Below are positions 1 through 5,516 of a DNA stretch of 5,516 nt, piece after piece. Below the pieces are notes generated by a model, which did not search any database, was not told the DNA's origin, and saw nothing but the letters and a program-made list of their open reading frames with translations. Position numbers and translations under genes: made by a program. The first letter of the stretch is position 1, and each line of letters opens with the position of its first letter. Source of the DNA: an uncultured Pseudomonadota bacterium (lineage in GTDB: Bacteria > Desulfobacterota_B > Binatia > UBA9968); assembly GCA_946478635.1 (NCBI GenBank), contig CAMLCX010000354.1, forward strand, positions 1-5,516. Direction: 5' to 3'.

Positions 1-1216
1 TGTCGATCTCGATCTCTTCGTTTCTAGGACCGATGCGCCGGCCGCGCGGGCCGATCTTAATCGCCGGAATGCCCAGCTCGTTGTAAACATTGGTGTCCGT
101 CCAAATGCTGGCGCGGTCGGGCGCTTCGTGTTTGATCTTTTCTTTGAATAGAAACTGGTAAGTTTCCTCGGCGGATTTGACCAGCGGTTCGACGTCTTTC
201 CCTTCATAACCCAGCAGGGATTTGTAGATATCGAGTTGATAGTCGAGCCCCGTCGCATTTAGCGTTTTTTCGAGTTCGTGCTGGATTTGTACCGGGCGCA
301 CCTGCGGCGGCATGCGAATGTCGACGTAGATCGAGCAGACGCCGGGAAAATAATTGGGCCGGTAGGGCGCGCCGCCTTCGATGCCGCCGATGTTGACTTT
401 CGGATAGAGCGGGCCGGTGGGGGACTGGTAAACGTATTTCGCCTCGAACTCGGTGCCCCAGCGCTCGACGGCCTCGATGATTTTGGTCATCTTGACGATG
501 GCGTTCATTTTCATCATCGGATGAGTTTCCCGGTTCGAACCCCAGGCCGCTTCGGCTTTACCGAAGGTTTGGATCTTTACCTGGACCACGCCGTTCTGCG
601 TCCAGACGATGTTCATGTCCGAGCCGTCGGCGCATACCGCGTAGTCGGAGTGCATGCCGTGGGTCAGTAAATGGCGCGTGCCGGCGCCTTCGCCGCGGTA
701 TTCCTTTGTCTGCCACGGTCCGATCGGGGTGCGCGAGATCTCGCCGACGACCGCGGCGAGAATCACGTCGCCTTTTAATTTCACGCCGCTTTTCTTGAGC
801 GCCTTGCCGGCCATCATGAACGCGGCGACGCCGCCCTTCATGTTGGAAATGCCCAGCCCCTGGACTTTATTGCCGACGATTTTCCCCTTGAGCTCGGACT
901 CCGGCTCCATGACGGCGACCATGCGCCGATCTTCCTCCGTGCCGGTGAAGCTCGTGTCCATGTGGCCGTTAAAGCCCAAGCTCAAGCCCGTACCGTCGCC
1001 TTTGACCACGCCAACGGCGTTGGGCCGATCAAATTCGACGTCCTGCCGGACGGCTTTGATGCCGTTGGCATCGAACCAATTCAAAATAAATTCACCGATC
1101 GCCTTTTCCTGGCCGGTGGGGCTCGGAATACTGGTGAGATCGCAGCCGAGCTGCGCGAGCTCGTCGCGATCAATCTGAGCCAGAATTTTCTTTGCCGCTT
1201 CGCTGTCAAGACTCAT
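1..1216 (-). CDS. M20-family metallohydrolase homologue (ArgE/DapE-like), C-terminus cut by window edge
   Basis: 405 codons are visible from ATG at 1216-1214; the reading frame is still open at the left edge, so only the extreme C-terminus is missing. The start is chosen because a G-rich stretch (GGGGGA) lies about 6 nt upstream and the protein begins just before the usual N-terminal helix. The M20 fold is recognisable in order: an early IPSPTGQE segment (30-37), the metal/catalytic motif GHMDT (84-88), GISNMKGG (122-129), a GEI motif (158-160), CADGSD (195-200), a dimerisation-like domain around 212-325, and a C-terminal DTNVYNELGIPAIKIGP segment (374-390). M20 enzymes hydrolyse amide bonds in N-acyl amino acids or peptides, usually in the cytosol with two zinc or cobalt ions. 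Several expected residues differ: N125 where the bridging Asp is normally found, GE instead of EE at 158-159, and G396 where the last His ligand is expected. Family membership is secure; substrate and activity are not. It is not part of the divergent plus-strand unit. Confidence 0.88.
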   Translation of the reverse strand, partial: MSLDSEAAKKILAQIDRDELAQLGCDLTSIPSPTGQEKAIGEFILNWFDANGIKAVRQDVEFDRPNAVGVVKGDGTGLSLGFNGHMDTSFTGTEEDRRMVAVMEPESELKGKIVGNKVQGLGISNMKGGVAAFMMAGKALKKSGVKLKGDVILAAVVGEISRTPIGPWQTKEYRGEGAGTRHLLTHGMHSDYAVCADGSDMNIVWTQNGVVQVKIQTFGKAEAAWGSNRETHPMMKMNAIVKMTKIIEAVERWGTEFEAKYVYQSPTGPLYPKVNIGGIEGGAPYRPNYFPGVCSIYVDIRMPPQVRPVQIQHELEKTLNATGLDYQLDIYKSLLGYEGKDVEPLVKSAEETYQFLFKEKIKHEAPDRASIWTDTNVYNELGIPAIKIGPRGRRIGPRNEEIEID

Positions 1217-1403
1217 AGATTTCCCCCAGAGATATCGAACTTAACTAATCAAGGGGCGATCCTATGTCAAACAGCCTGGACAATCTCGCTCCCTCCTTGT
1301 AAAACCGCCGCCTGCTCTTTAAAGTTGCGGGCTAGACTTTATTCCAAATAGCTACCGACCCATGCCTCCCCAAAAGAACTTACTCATCGCGCTTAGGAGA
1401 TCT
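1217..1403. promoter_or_regulatory. Divergent intergenic region, likely promoters for both flanking units
   Basis: This 187-nt spacer separates the minus-strand M20 gene from the plus-strand permease gene, so it should carry a promoter for each. It is more AT-rich than the genes. A weak plus-strand sigma-70-like pair can be drawn as TTGTAA (1297-1302) and TAAAGT (1320-1325) with a 17-nt spacer, each matching 4 of 6 consensus bases; this is close to chance. I see no clear operator palindrome or riboswitch-like structure. The inference of promoter activity rests on gene orientation. Confidence 0.4.
1395..1399 (+). promoter_or_regulatory. Shine-Dalgarno sequence deciding the permease start
   Basis: AGGAG lies 4 nt before the ATG at 1404. 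The in-frame ATG at 1362 has no such sequence upstream, and its extra 14 residues (MPPQKNLLIALRRS) are polar and unlike the hydrophobic start that follows. The site therefore favours 1404 as the true start. Confidence 0.75.
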
Positions 1404-1904
1404 ATGGACACCTCGACAGTCGTCATGATAGCGGCGGCCGTGATCGCTCTGGTCGTCGTTTACTCGAAGTCGCCTGAAGCGGCGAGCAAGGGACTCAATG
1501 CGACTGGGTCATTGATTCTCGAAATCACGCCGCGCATGATCGCGGCTTTTATTCTAGCCGGTTTGTTCCAAGCGATCGTGCCGCAGGAAGTGATCGTGCG
1601 CTGGATGGGGCATGGTTCCGGATTGAAAGGAATTTTGATTGGCATGTCTTTGGGCGGTATTACTCCGGGCGGACCGATGACTCACTTTCCAGTGATCGCT
1701 TCGCTCTTCAAAATGGGCGTCGGCATCGGCCCCTTGGTGGCCTATCTCACCGCCTGGTCGCTCTTCGGTTTACAACGCGTTATCATGTGGGAAATCCCGT
1801 TCTTGGGCCCGAAGGTGGTGGCGATCCGGATCGCTGTGAGTATTCTCTTTCCGCTCTTCGCTGGTTGGCTGTGCGAAGTGATTTGGGACAAACTTTACGT
1901 CTAA
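1404..1904 (+). CDS. Half-length permease of the ArsP/DUF318 (YraQ-like) type
   Basis: The 166-residue protein is almost entirely hydrophobic, with about five candidate membrane segments near residues 4-20, 42-60, 74-100, 107-123 and 138-157, so it is an inner-membrane protein. The glycine/proline-rich loop GGITPGGPMTHFP (84-96), followed by a LFKMGVGIGPLVAYLTAW segment (101-118), resembles one repeat of the predicted permeases grouped as DUF318/ArsP_1, whose full-length members are roughly 300 residues or more and internally duplicated. This gene encodes about one repeat, so it may work as a homo-oligomer. Some members of the wider family (ArsP) export organoarsenicals; no arsenic-related cysteines or neighbours are seen here, so substrate is unknown. 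The start at 1404 is preferred over 1362 because of the AGGAG sequence. It ends 6 nt before the PhoD gene, implying co-transcription. Family assignment is from motif resemblance and moderately sure. Confidence 0.7.
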   Translation: MDTSTVVMIAAAVIALVVVYSKSPEAASKGLNATGSLILEITPRMIAAFILAGLFQAIVPQEVIVRWMGHGSGLKGILIGMSLGGITPGGPMTHFPVIASLFKMGVGIGPLVAYLTAWSLFGLQRVIMWEIPFLGPKVVAIRIAVSILFPLFAGWLCEVIWDKLYV

Positions 1905-1910
1905 GTAAGC

Positions 1911-3194
1911 ATGAACCGTCGTGACTTTTTACGGATGATGGGAGGCGCGGGCCTTGCCGCACCCGGGTTACTGAGCGCTTCAGGCTGCGCCCCGGTCTTG
2001 ACCAGGACCGACGCCGGAACGGGATTATCGCTCTGTTACGCAACCGGCGATGTTACCCATGAGAACGCGATGATCTGGCTGCGAGCCGAACCGGGGAGCG
2101 AGGTCGCACTGCAATACGGCACCGATCCCGCCTTCGGCCAGTTTTCTTTGACCGCGCCAACGCCTGTCGATCCGCAGGCGGATTTCACCGCGCAAATCGC
2201 CCTGGAAAAACTGTCGCCTGCGACGCGCTATTATTACCGCGCCGTCGTGTCCGACAAGAAACCCGGACCGGTCAGCAGCTTTGTCACCGCGCCGCGGGCT
2301 GATGATGATGAAGCCAAGGTTTCGTTTTGTTTTAGCGCCGACACCAGAGAAAGCTATAGACCGTTTACGGTTATGAACGCCGTGCGGGCGCAGCGGCCGG
2401 ACTTTTTTCTCTATCTGGGCGACACCATTTACGCCGACCGCAACGGCACCGCTCGGCAACTGCCCGAGTTCTGGGCGAAGTATCGGACCAATCGCGACGA
2501 CCCGTGGCTGCAAGCCTGCCTGTGTGACACCAGCCTGTACGTGTCGTGGGACGATCATGAAGTCGAGGATGACTATCTGCCGGGAAACCGCTTGGCATCC
2601 GTCGGCCGGCGGGCCTTTCTCGACTACTGGCCGATCCGACGTTTTACCGCTGAGCCGGAAAGAATTTACCGTTCCTTTCGATGGGGCAAGGCGCTGGAGC
2701 TGTTCGTCCTTGACGTGCGCCAGTACCGCGATTTGAATCGTGGAACGATGCTGGGCAAGGCGCAGAAAGAGTGGCTTCTAAGCGGCATCTCCAGTTCGAC
2801 GGCAACATTCAAGTTTGTCGCCACCACGGTGCCGATGGCAGGCGGCGGAAGTGACCGCTGGGACGGATTCCCCAAGGAAAGGGAAGAGATCCTCCGCTAT
2901 ATCAATAGCCGGAAACTTCGCGGCGTGGTTTTCCTGAGCGGCGACATGCACTACGCGGCGATCACCAAAATTCCCCGGGGCGGCGGGCTTAAAGACATCA
3001 CGGCCGGGCCGCTCGCCGCGCCGCTCAATCGCGTCACGGACGGAACCGCCAGACGCTACGAATATTATTTGGCCGAGAATTTTAATTTCGCAAAGATTAC
3101 CGTCGACCCCGTAAAAGACCGGAACAAAGCGTTAGTTGAATTTATCGATCAAGACAATCGTATATTCCACACGGCGCAGCTCAGCGCGGGCTGA
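1911..3194 (+). CDS. phoD: PhoD-family alkaline phosphatase, Tat-exported, possible lipoprotein
   Basis: PhoD enzymes are metal-dependent (calcium/iron) phosphomono- or diesterases that act outside the cytoplasm. The 427-residue product begins with a twin-arginine signal, NRRDFLRM (2-9), a hydrophobic stretch, and ASGC (23-26), which could be a lipobox with C26 as the lipidated residue. An Ig-like PhoD N-terminal domain follows (about 37-128: DVTHENAMIWLRA, then LSPATRYYYR). The metallophosphatase core starts at SFCFSAD (138-144) and shows YLGDTIYAD (168-176), YVSWDDHEVEDDY (210-222), LDVRQYR (268-274) and LSGDMHYAA (342-350), the Asp, His and Arg motifs expected of the family. The length is short beside B. 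subtilis PhoD (about 580 residues), but the core motifs are all present. No good Shine-Dalgarno is visible before the ATG, and the permease stop is only 6 nt upstream, so translation is probably coupled. Specificity cannot be read from the sequence. Confidence 0.9.
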   Translation: MNRRDFLRMMGGAGLAAPGLLSASGCAPVLTRTDAGTGLSLCYATGDVTHENAMIWLRAEPGSEVALQYGTDPAFGQFSLTAPTPVDPQADFTAQIALEKLSPATRYYYRAVVSDKKPGPVSSFVTAPRADDDEAKVSFCFSADTRESYRPFTVMNAVRAQRPDFFLYLGDTIYADRNGTARQLPEFWAKYRTNRDDPWLQACLCDTSLYVSWDDHEVEDDYLPGNRLASVGRRAFLDYWPIRRFTAEPERIYRSFRWGKALELFVLDVRQYRDLNRGTMLGKAQKEWLLSGISSSTATFKFVATTVPMAGGGSDRWDGFPKEREEILRYINSRKLRGVVFLSGDMHYAAITKIPRGGGLKDITAGPLAAPLNRVTDGTARRYEYYLAENFNFAKITVDPVKDRNKALVEFIDQDNRIFHTAQLSAG

Positions 3195-3234
3195 TGTCAC
3201 TCTCGCGGATTGTTAAAATCCCTCGAAAAGAAAG

Positions 3235-3319
3235 TTCGTCATGCCCGTGAAAACGGGCATCCAGGTTGGGTTACGGATTCAAATTCAATCATCGCCTGGA
3301 TGCCGCCGGAATGACGGAA
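3235..3319. repeat. REP-like imperfect inverted repeat between convergent genes
   Basis: The element lies between the stops of the PhoD gene and the D-2-hydroxyacid dehydrogenase gene. Its left arm contains a hairpin of its own: ATGCCCGT (3241-3248) pairs perfectly with ACGGGCAT (3253-3260) across a GAAA loop. The two ends also pair: GGCATCCAGG (3256-3265) is the exact reverse complement of CCTGGATGCC (3295-3304), and GTCATGCC (3238-3245) matches GGAATGAC (3308-3315) at 7 of 8 bases. The form, GTCAT...CCAGG then CCTGG...ATGAC, resembles dispersed palindromic repeats common in many bacterial genomes. Copy number cannot be judged from one window. No open reading frame is evident in it. Confidence 0.75.
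3241..3260 (-). terminator. Hairpin that may end transcription between convergent genes
   Basis: An 8-bp perfect stem with a GAAA tetraloop. Read on the minus strand, it is followed by a modestly T-rich run (CTTTCTTTTC), which could support termination of the dehydrogenase transcript, about 117 nt past its stop. On the plus strand the following bases are GC-rich with no T-tract, so intrinsic termination of the PhoD transcript is not supported. The hairpin is certain; the terminator role is tentative. Confidence 0.35.
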
Positions 3320-3376
3320 TAAGCGGAATTCCCGATCGACCAATTCAAAATACATTGCTTTGGAACCGGTGCTCAC

Positions 3377-4354
3377 TCAGTTCGTCTTGTGCCGATGCTG
3401 CAGCGCTTCGGGATTGAGCGCGCGTGTGAGCTTGCCGTCCATATAGTCGAGGATATTTGTAACAGCATTTTCGGCAAAACCCTCGAATCCGGAATCCGTG
3501 GGCCAGCCGAGGTGGGGCGTAAGCACGACGTTTTCCAATTCGAGCAGCGGATGATTCCTGGGCAAGGGTTCTTCGACGAAGACGTCGAGCGCCGCGCCGG
3601 CAATCGCATTCTCTTTTAACATCTTGACCAGCGCCACTTCGTCGACGATGGCGCCGCGTGCCGTATTGATTAAATACGCCGACTTCTTCATCAGGCGAAG
3701 CCGATCTTCGGTGAGCAGATTTCGGCTTTTCTCGGAAAGCGTCAGGTGAATGGAAACCACATCCGCGCTTTTTAAGACTTCGTCCAACGGCATGAAAGTC
3801 GCTTCGGATTTGGCCGCGCGCTCGGACGTCAGCGTCGGTCCCCAAGCGATCACTTTCATGCCGAAGGCGCGCGCAACGGCGGCGACTTCGGTGCCGATTT
3901 TTCCGAGCCCCAAGATGCCGATCGTTTTTCCTTTGAGCACGTAACCTAACACCAGCGGCCATTCACCGCGGCGCATGGCGCGGTCGCTCTGCGCGATGCG
4001 GCGCATGACGGCGAGCATCAAGCCGAACGTTAATTCAGTGGTGCTGTTGCCGCCCGGCGCCAGGCTGACGACGATGCCCAACTGAGTCGCGGCATCCATG
4101 TCGACGTGATAAGCGTGATTGCCGGTCTGAGAAATCAATTCGACATCGGGCAAGGCGCCTAGCAAAGCCGCTGTGAACTTGGTGCGCTCCCGAATGGGAA
4201 TGAGCGCTTGCGAGCCTTTGAGCGTACCAATGATGGCATCTTCCGTCGGCAATTTCTCGGTGAGAATCTGAACGTCGACCTTTTGGCGCAGGCGCTGGAT
4301 CGCCGCCGTCGCTTCGAAGGCATGCTGGTAGTCGTCGAGGACGGTAACTTTCAT
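3377..4354 (-). CDS. D-2-hydroxyacid dehydrogenase, phosphoglycerate dehydrogenase-like
   Basis: The 325-residue protein has the normal length and full motif set of the D-isomer-specific 2-hydroxyacid dehydrogenases, cytosolic enzymes that interconvert 2-ketoacids and D-2-hydroxyacids with NAD(P)H. The N-terminal substrate domain (1-100) includes the QTGNH segment (76-80). The Rossmann fold carries the dinucleotide loop GLGKIG (149-154). The catalytic Arg is R233 in NTARGAIVDE, the Glu is E262 in DVFVEEPL, and the His is H281 in TPHLGW. At the end of the second Rossmann strand the sequence is VIAWGP (168-173), with Gly where NAD-specific members usually have Asp, so cofactor preference is uncertain. 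There is no C-terminal ACT domain, which argues against classical serine-pathway SerA. The start codon overlaps the Rid-family stop (ATGA, 4354-4351), and no separate Shine-Dalgarno is visible, so translation is likely coupled. The substrate is unknown. Confidence 0.92.
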   Translation of the reverse strand: MKVTVLDDYQHAFEATAAIQRLRQKVDVQILTEKLPTEDAIIGTLKGSQALIPIRERTKFTAALLGALPDVELISQTGNHAYHVDMDAATQLGIVVSLAPGGNSTTELTFGLMLAVMRRIAQSDRAMRRGEWPLVLGYVLKGKTIGILGLGKIGTEVAAVARAFGMKVIAWGPTLTSERAAKSEATFMPLDEVLKSADVVSIHLTLSEKSRNLLTEDRLRLMKKSAYLINTARGAIVDEVALVKMLKENAIAGAALDVFVEEPLPRNHPLLELENVVLTPHLGWPTDSGFEGFAENAVTNILDYMDGKLTRALNPEALQHRHKTN

Positions 4355-4743
4355 TTAACGACGGCGATACCGGCGATTTCGATCAGGTAGTCGGGATGGG
4401 CGAGACCCTTGACGATGACGAGCGTGCTCGTCGGCGGGTCTTTTTTGTACAGCCCTCGCCGTACTTCGTTATAACCTTCGCGATATTCCCGATCGACGAT
4501 GTAAGTCGTGGTCATCACCAGATCATCGATGGTGCCGCCGGCGGCTTTGAGTACAGCCTTCATATTCGCGAAGACCTGCTCCGTTTGGGCCTTAATGTCG
4601 CCCCTGCCGACGACGTTACCGTCCTTGTCCGAAGCGGTCTGGCCCGCGATGAAAAGCAGCTTGCCTCCCTGGTTGAGAATGGCGTGGCTGTAGCGCGGCC
4701 GCGGATCGTTCAAAGTTTTTGGCTGGATGGTTTTTCTTGCCAT
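4351..4743 (-). CDS. Rid-family (YjgF/YER057c/UK114) protein lacking the catalytic arginine
   Basis: At 130 residues this is a typical Rid-family length. Family features include LLFIAGQTASDKDGNVVGRGDIKAQ (29-53 region), LKAAGGTIDDLVMTTTYI (65-82), and the C-terminal IEIAGIAVV (121-129). RidA enzymes hydrolyse reactive enamine/imine intermediates made by PLP enzymes and act as small cytosolic trimers. In E. coli RidA the key Arg105 lies in PARS; here the matching segment is DPPTSTLVIV (102-111), with T105 where Arg is expected, so this looks like one of the arginine-lacking Rid subgroups whose chemistry differs or is unknown. The glutamate of the IEIAGIA motif (E122) is kept. The gene has a strong AGGAGG site (4754-4749) 5 nt before the start, and its stop overlaps the start of the downstream dehydrogenase. 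Upstream, 114 nt separate it from the binding-protein gene. Confidence 0.9.
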   Translation of the reverse strand: MARKTIQPKTLNDPRPRYSHAILNQGGKLLFIAGQTASDKDGNVVGRGDIKAQTEQVFANMKAVLKAAGGTIDDLVMTTTYIVDREYREGYNEVRRGLYKKDPPTSTLVIVKGLAHPDYLIEIAGIAVVK

Positions 4744-4748
4744 GGGAA

Positions 4749-4754
4749 CCTCCT
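4749..4754 (-). promoter_or_regulatory. Strong Shine-Dalgarno for the Rid-family gene
   Basis: A full AGGAGG on the minus strand, 5 nt before the ATG at 4743. It is the best ribosome-binding site in the window and lies just downstream, in transcript terms, of the 8-mer hairpin, suggesting the Rid gene is translated independently of the upstream binding-protein gene. Confidence 0.85.
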
Positions 4755-4770
4755 GTGGGTTAAGTCAAAC

Positions 4771-4850
4771 TGGAGTAATGGAGTGTTGGAGTACTGGAGT
4801 ATTGGGTCCGGAAACCCAGCATTCCATCACTCCAGTACTCCATTACCCCA
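4771..4850. repeat. 80-bp mirror element: two inverted arms of tandem TGGAGTNN 8-mers
   Basis: The left arm is four tandem 8-mers, TGGAGTAA, TGGAGTGT, TGGAGTAC and TGGAGTAT (4771-4802), followed by TTGGGT. The right arm, read on the minus strand from 4850, is TGGGGTAA, TGGAGTAC, TGGAGTGA and TGGAATGC, then TGGGT. The arms (4771-4807 and 4814-4850, 37 nt each) meet at a perfect TGGGT/ACCCA stem with a 6-nt loop CCGGAA. Arm-to-arm identity falls from 7/8 in the outer unit to 5-6/8 inside, but several mismatches could be G-U pairs in RNA. It sits wholly between the binding-protein stop and the Rid ribosome-binding site, so the operon transcript would carry a long hairpin there. It may be a mobile palindromic repeat, an mRNA processing or stability element, or both. 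Confidence 0.8.
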
Positions 4851-4857
4851 ACCTGAA

Positions 4858-5516
4858 TCATTTTACCGGGTACCGTTTCGCCATCTCGTTAAAGAAGTTT
4901 TCTTTTTCCAGTTCCTGCAGAAAGCTTAAATCCACGAACTGCTCGGGCTTGGCGTTTTTGGCCTGCGGCAACTGCGGCGCGACCATGTCCAACATGTACT
5001 GGATGCCCTTAAGCGTGGGGTAGGGCTTCTTGGGAATCCACTTGATATAGCCGTTGTAAGAGTCTTCGAGTACTTCTGGATCGTTGGTGCGCATGTATTT
5101 GGCGAAGACTTTTTGCGCTTCTTTTTTATTGGCATAGACAAAGTAAATCGCTTCGACGAATCCTTTAAGCGCGTTCTTTACGGTGTCGCGGTTGCTCGCG
5201 ATGTAGGAGCGCGATGTCGCAAAGCCGTTGCCTTGGACCTCGACCCCCAAATCCGCGACGGCGAACAGTTCCACTAAGCCGGCCTTTCGTGCCGGCGCAG
5301 ATGCGGAAGAGGTGAAGAACGTCGCATCGATCCTGCCCGCCATCATGGCGCCGAAACGTTCCGCGTCGGGTCCGGCCGGTACGAGTGCGACGTCCTTGTT
5401 GATTTCCAAATTGAGGTGCTTGAACAGAATAGTCGCCGCATTATGAGTCGCCGAGCCGAAGCCGCTGATGCCGAACTTCTTGCCTTTGAGTTCTTCGAGC
5501 TTGTTGATGCCTTTGC
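4858..5516 (-). CDS. ABC transporter substrate-binding protein, NMT1/TauA-SsuA type, N-terminus off-window
   Basis: 218 residues of the C-terminal part are visible; the frame stays open at the right edge, so the signal peptide and first lobe are missing. The internal TTG at 5409 is not the start, because the conserved LEELKGKKFGISGFGSATH segment continues upstream of it. Recognisable features are that LKGKKFGI..GSATHNAA segment, a GPDAERFGAMMAGRIDATF stretch typical of the hinge and second lobe, and the helical C-terminus FVEAIYFVYANKKEAQKVFAKY. Proteins of this type are periplasmic or lipid-anchored and deliver small organic anions, such as sulfonates, nitriles, pyrimidine precursors or aromatic acids, to an ABC permease. 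No permease or ATPase gene is in view; they may lie beyond the right edge. It reads first of three minus-strand genes, so it likely shares a transcript with the Rid-family and dehydrogenase genes. The substrate is unknown. Confidence 0.88.
   Translation of the reverse strand, partial: KGINKLEELKGKKFGISGFGSATHNAATILFKHLNLEINKDVALVPAGPDAERFGAMMAGRIDATFFTSSASAPARKAGLVELFAVADLGVEVQGNGFATSRSYIASNRDTVKNALKGFVEAIYFVYANKKEAQKVFAKYMRTNDPEVLEDSYNGYIKWIPKKPYPTLKGIQYMLDMVAPQLPQAKNAKPEQFVDLSFLQELEKENFFNEMAKRYPVK

Noticed and set aside
278..1351. Three overlapping plus-strand open frames (278-670, 654-1178, 962-1351)
   Set aside because: They lie antisense to the M20 gene, show no family motifs, and have composition typical of antisense shadows of a GC-rich gene.
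1362..1403. N-terminal extension of the permease from the ATG at 1362
   Set aside because: No Shine-Dalgarno precedes it and the added residues are polar; the ATG at 1404 has AGGAG just upstream.
2025..2558. 177-codon minus-strand frame within the PhoD gene
   Set aside because: It is antisense to strongly conserved PhoD motifs, with no recognisable domain or ribosome-binding site.
3345..3962. 205-codon minus-strand frame inside the dehydrogenase gene
   Set aside because: It is rich in Arg, Ala and Ser with no domain motifs, and overlaps the well-supported dehydrogenase in another frame.
4803..4818. Intrinsic terminator at the centre of the 8-mer element
   Set aside because: The TGGGT/ACCCA stem is not followed by a T-tract on either strand, and continued same-strand genes suggest read-through.
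4771..4850. CRISPR array
   Set aside because: The repeated unit is only 8 bp, without spacers, and the arms are inverted, which does not fit CRISPR architecture.
4396..4929. 177-codon plus-strand frame across the Rid gene and the 8-mer repeat
   Set aside because: It runs antisense through two well-supported genes and translates the repeat into low-complexity sequence.

Overview
This 5.5 kb bacterial window (moderately GC-rich by eye, densely coding) carries six protein genes, two cut by the window edges, and two structured intergenic repeats. I see no rRNA, tRNA, CRISPR array, transposase or integrase. The combination of an M20 amidohydrolase-like gene, an NMT1/TauA-type substrate-binding protein, a Rid-family protein, a D-2-hydroxyacid dehydrogenase and a compact PhoD lipoprotein would fit an uncultured soil or sediment Gram-negative bacterium, perhaps of the former 'deltaproteobacterial' or Binatia/Tectomicrobia-like groups. 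That placement rests on general resemblance only and is low confidence.

Layout. Positions 1-1216 (minus) hold most of an M20-family metallohydrolase homologue whose C-terminus lies off the left edge. A divergent spacer (1217-1403) separates it from a plus-strand pair. This pair is a half-length ArsP/DUF318-like permease (1404-1904) followed 6 nt later by a Tat-exported PhoD-type phosphatase (1911-3194). Positions 3195-3376 lie between convergent genes and contain a REP-like inverted repeat. A minus-strand operon runs from the right edge: the substrate-binding protein (5516-4858, N-terminus off-window), an 80-bp mirror-symmetric repeat of 8-mers, the Rid-family protein (4743-4351) and the D-2-hydroxyacid dehydrogenase (4354-3377). 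The last two overlap by 4 nt.

How the genes may work together. The minus-strand operon looks like uptake plus processing of a small organic nitrogen or acid compound: an ABC transporter binding protein, an imine/enamine-type Rid protein and an NAD(P)-dependent 2-ketoacid reductase. The M20 homologue reads in the same direction further downstream, but the plus-strand pair interrupts it, so it is not in the same transcript. The permease/PhoD pair is a separate envelope-associated unit, possibly linked to phosphate esters or to transport. No substrate can be read from the sequence.

The least ordinary signals are the M20 homologue lacking several canonical metal/catalytic residues, the Rid protein lacking the catalytic arginine, the half-size permease coupled to PhoD, and the two intergenic inverted repeats. 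I did not find convincing evidence for a wholly new multi-gene system.
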